From Roseibium sp. Sym1 (GTDB taxonomy: Bacteria; Pseudomonadota; Alphaproteobacteria; Rhizobiales; Stappiaceae), in assembly GCF_027359675.1 (NCBI RefSeq), contig NZ_CP114786.1, positions 744,001 to 808,000 of the forward strand: a stretch of DNA of 64,000 nt, read 5' to 3'. This document shows, piece by piece, positions 62,037 to 64,000 of the stretch; positions within the stretch are counted from its first letter, which is position 1; every line of letters starts with the position of its first letter. The notes beneath the pieces are model-generated. The model was not told the origin of the DNA, made no database searches, and saw nothing but the letters and a program-made list of their open reading frames with translations. The position numbers were made by a program, and so were the translations under genes.

Positions 62037-63677
62037 ATGAAATTCTTTCGTCTCTTGTATCGTGAAGCGGGCGACAGCAGACGCATCTTCCTGCTTTTGT
62101 CGCTGGTCCCGGGCCTGGTCATGGGGCTTGTGATCGCGGTTATCAACGCCACAACCAATTACCAGCAGACCGGCGGCCTTCAGTGGCAATATCTCGGCCT
62201 GTTCGTGCTTGGCTGCACGACCGTCCTGTTCACGATGAACCGTGCGCTCAACATGGCCACGGCGATCATCGCCGACTATCTCTGCCGCCTGCGGATCAAG
62301 GTCACCGCGCAGGTGCGCAACCTGAACCTTGCCGCCCTCGAGGAGATCGGTCTCAACCGGATCCGGGCCGCGGTCGGACGGGACCACCAGACCATCGAGG
62401 AAACGGCGCCGGCCCTGGTAGGGCTGATCTATTTCGTGATGCAGCTGGTGATGTCCGCGCTCTATATCCTCTACCTGTCACCGCTGGCCTTCGCCGTCAC
62501 CATCGCCTTCCTGGCCGGCGCCGTCTTCTTCTACCGCAAGAGCTACCGGGACGCGGAGGAGTTGTTGCGCCAGGCGAGCCTGAGCGAGCAGGCCTTCCAG
62601 AACAGTTTCGAGAACATCCTGAGCGGCTTCAAGGAAGTGAAGCTGAACGCGCAGCGCAGCGACGATCTGTTCCATCACTACGTGGTGCCGCGCTCCGAAA
62701 AGGTGGAAGAACTGCGGGTGGAATCCGGCAGGTCCTTCAATTACGGCCAGTCCGTGAGCGACGTCTTTTTCTATACGCTGATGGGAACCCTGGTCTTCGC
62801 GATTCCGTTCTATGTCACCGACCTGTCGATCCCGGGCAAGATCGTCACCGTGATCGTCTTTGCCAGCGGAGCAATCACGTCGATCATCCGCATGCTGCCC
62901 GTGGTGTCGCGGGCCAATCTCGCGGTGTCGAACATCGGGACGCTGGAGGCGCTTCTGGAAGACCATGCAGAAGCCGCCGAGGGCCGCCTCGAGGTCAAGC
63001 AGGCCAAGCTGAAACAGTCCCTGTCCCTGAAGAAGATCGCCTACACCTATCATAGCGAGAACGAGGATCGCCCGTTTTCAATCGGTCCCTGCGACCTGGA
63101 CATCACTTCCGGTGAGATGGTGTTCATTGTCGGCGGCAACGGCAGCGGCAAGTCCACGCTCGCCAAGATCCTGACCGGCCTCTACGAACCGAAGAGCGGG
63201 CAGCTGTCCTGGGACGGCAAGGTCGTGAAACCCGAGAACATCGACCAGTATCGCAGCCTGTTCGCCGTCATCTTTTCGGACTTCCACCTGTTCGACCGGC
63301 TCTACGGCGTGGACCTGTCGGACGAGCAGAAGCTGTACGACCTCCTGGAAGACATGCAGCTTGACGAGAAGGTCTACTATCGCAACAACCGCTTCAGCAC
63401 GACGAACCTGTCCACCGGACAGCGCAAGCGGCTCGCGATGGTGGTCGCGCTGCTGGAAGAAAGAGACATTTACGTCTTCGACGAATGGGCCGCCGATCAG
63501 GACCCGGAATATCGCCGCTGGTTCTACATGGAGTTCCTGGAGCGGCTCAAGAAAGAGGGTCGAACCGTTATCGCGATCACCCATGATGACCGGTATTTCG
63601 ACATTGCGGACAAGATCGTCTGGATGGAGGAAGGCAAGATCAGCAAGGTTTCCAAACCGGCGGAGACCGAAGCCTGA
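62037..63677 (+). CDS. Cyclic-peptide-type ABC exporter (SyrD/PvdE-like, membrane plus ATPase)
   Basis: A 546-residue half-transporter. About six membrane helices occupy residues 15-310 (for example LLLSLVPGLVMGLVIAVINA). A nucleotide-binding domain follows, with Walker A GGNGSGKSTLAKI, a signature of the variant form LSTGQRKRLAMVVALL, Walker B IYVFDEWAADQDPE and the H-loop AITHDD. The FDEWAADQDP Walker B is characteristic of the SyrD/PvdE/cyclic peptide export family. It probably moves the NRPS product, or its acylated precursor, across the inner membrane as a homodimer. It lies 47 bases after mbtH in the same direction. Confidence 0.93.
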   Translation: MKFFRLLYREAGDSRRIFLLLSLVPGLVMGLVIAVINATTNYQQTGGLQWQYLGLFVLGCTTVLFTMNRALNMATAIIADYLCRLRIKVTAQVRNLNLAALEEIGLNRIRAAVGRDHQTIEETAPALVGLIYFVMQLVMSALYILYLSPLAFAVTIAFLAGAVFFYRKSYRDAEELLRQASLSEQAFQNSFENILSGFKEVKLNAQRSDDLFHHYVVPRSEKVEELRVESGRSFNYGQSVSDVFFYTLMGTLVFAIPFYVTDLSIPGKIVTVIVFASGAITSIIRMLPVVSRANLAVSNIGTLEALLEDHAEAAEGRLEVKQAKLKQSLSLKKIAYTYHSENEDRPFSIGPCDLDITSGEMVFIVGGNGSGKSTLAKILTGLYEPKSGQLSWDGKVVKPENIDQYRSLFAVIFSDFHLFDRLYGVDLSDEQKLYDLLEDMQLDEKVYYRNNRFSTTNLSTGQRKRLAMVVALLEERDIYVFDEWAADQDPEYRRWFYMEFLERLKKEGRTVIAITHDDRYFDIADKIVWMEEGKISKVSKPAETEA

Positions 63678-63712
63678 CTTACACGGTTCCGGGCAGCTCC
63701 CTGCGAGGCGAC

Positions 63713-64000
63713 GTGCAATACGTCAAGGTGACCATTCTTCAGACCGACCGATGCGGCTCAGGCGATGTCGATGCGGCGTTGACCGTCCTGTCCGCGGAAG
63801 AGCTCGATCGCTACAGGAAGTTCCATTTCGCCGAGGATCGCAGGGACTATGCGCTTGCCCATGCCCTGCTGCGGCGGACCCTGAACCTGCTTGAGCCTGC
63901 GACGGATGCACAATCCTGGCAGTTTGACGCCGACGGCACCGGCAAACCGCGGATCAGCGGGCGGCCCAACCTGGACTTCAGCCTGACACATGCGAGAGGG
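63713..64000 (+). CDS. 4'-Phosphopantetheinyl transferase, N-terminal part
   Basis: The frame runs off the right edge after 96 codons. It shows the start of an Sfp-type transferase: LSAEELDRYRKFHFAEDRRDYALAHALLRRTLNLL and then GKPRISGRPNLDFSLTHARG, the last being the P2/P3 region up to the SxTHxRG motif. The metal-binding D/E motif lies beyond the window. Such enzymes attach the phosphopantetheine arm to carrier domains such as the four here. The start is GTG 63713 (GCGAGG upstream) or GTG 63728. It completes the biosynthetic cluster after the exporter. Confidence 0.87.
   Translation, partial: MQYVKVTILQTDRCGSGDVDAALTVLSAEELDRYRKFHFAEDRRDYALAHALLRRTLNLLEPATDAQSWQFDADGTGKPRISGRPNLDFSLTHARG

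Noticed and set aside
1..64000. CRISPR arrays, rRNA operons, insertion sequences with terminal inverted repeats
   Set aside because: No regularly spaced repeats, rRNA-like sequence or transposase genes were seen on either strand.

Overview
The window looks like chromosome from a high-GC alphaproteobacterium, probably a marine or soil Hyphomicrobiales member of the Stappiaceae (Roseibium/Labrenzia) type. The evidence is high-GC coding with tightly overlapping operons, several Liv-type ABC importers, a DUF1127 protein, a GlxA-type regulator and NtrC-family control. The taxon is inferred from gene content, not from a marker gene. I see no rRNA gene, convincing tRNA gene or CRISPR array.

Layout. 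Bases 1-3536 carry the end of a crotonase gene, a GntR/UTRA regulator, a glutathione S-transferase and a thiolase. They are followed by a broken L,D-transpeptidase fragment and a small tyrosine recombinase (4179-4811). A large catabolic operon then runs from 5936 to 17435 under a divergent RpiR regulator. It encodes a complete branched-chain-type importer, an aberrant extra ABC ATPase, a cupin, a Gfo/Idh/MocA dehydrogenase, an SDR, an IlvD/EDD dehydratase, an aldehyde dehydrogenase and an HpcH/HpaI aldolase. This set fits uptake and oxidative breakdown of a sugar, sugar acid or cyclitol. After it come gene remnants (including a maiA tail), a lipoprotein, a DUF4056-like protein and a P4-type integrase (19559-20776). 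To the right of that integrase lies a sequence resembling a tRNA-Ser 3' end, so 4179-20991 may be wholly or partly an integrated island.

From 21045 to 24779 lie a GlxA-type regulator, a methyltransferase, a DUF1127 protein and a flavoprotein monooxygenase. An AT-rich patch (about 24900-26100) carries two orphan envelope proteins. Bases 26196-30051 hold a PLP enzyme, a GNAT, a small unknown protein and an SSADH-like dehydrogenase. Bases 30125-41624 form a second catabolic and transport block on the minus strand: cyclase, iron-dependent alcohol dehydrogenase, LivF/G/M/H, binding protein, then a second binding protein fused operonically to a response regulator and a sensor kinase. The regulator lacks the GAFTGA loop, and the palindrome TGAGCG-N5-CGCTCA occurs upstream of both the importer binding-protein gene and the kinase operon. 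This suggests one regulatory circuit.

Bases 41962-43953 hold a small membrane protein, a DUF697 protein and an SPFH protein. Bases 44237-64000 contain a methyltransferase and then a nonribosomal peptide cluster: an FMN monooxygenase, a 4558-residue NRPS (A-T / C-A-T / C-A-T-E / C-A-T-TE), an HpaB-type phenol hydroxylase, an MbtH protein, a SyrD/PvdE-type exporter and the start of a phosphopantetheinyl transferase. Reading the A-domain pocket residues by eye gives a tetrapeptide of the form (beta-amino acid-like)-(aliphatic)-D-Tyr-Gly, with the Tyr a plausible target for ortho-hydroxylation. The NRPS contains a 1,890-bp duplication covering a whole C domain and half an A domain. This cluster is the strongest candidate in the window for an undescribed system.
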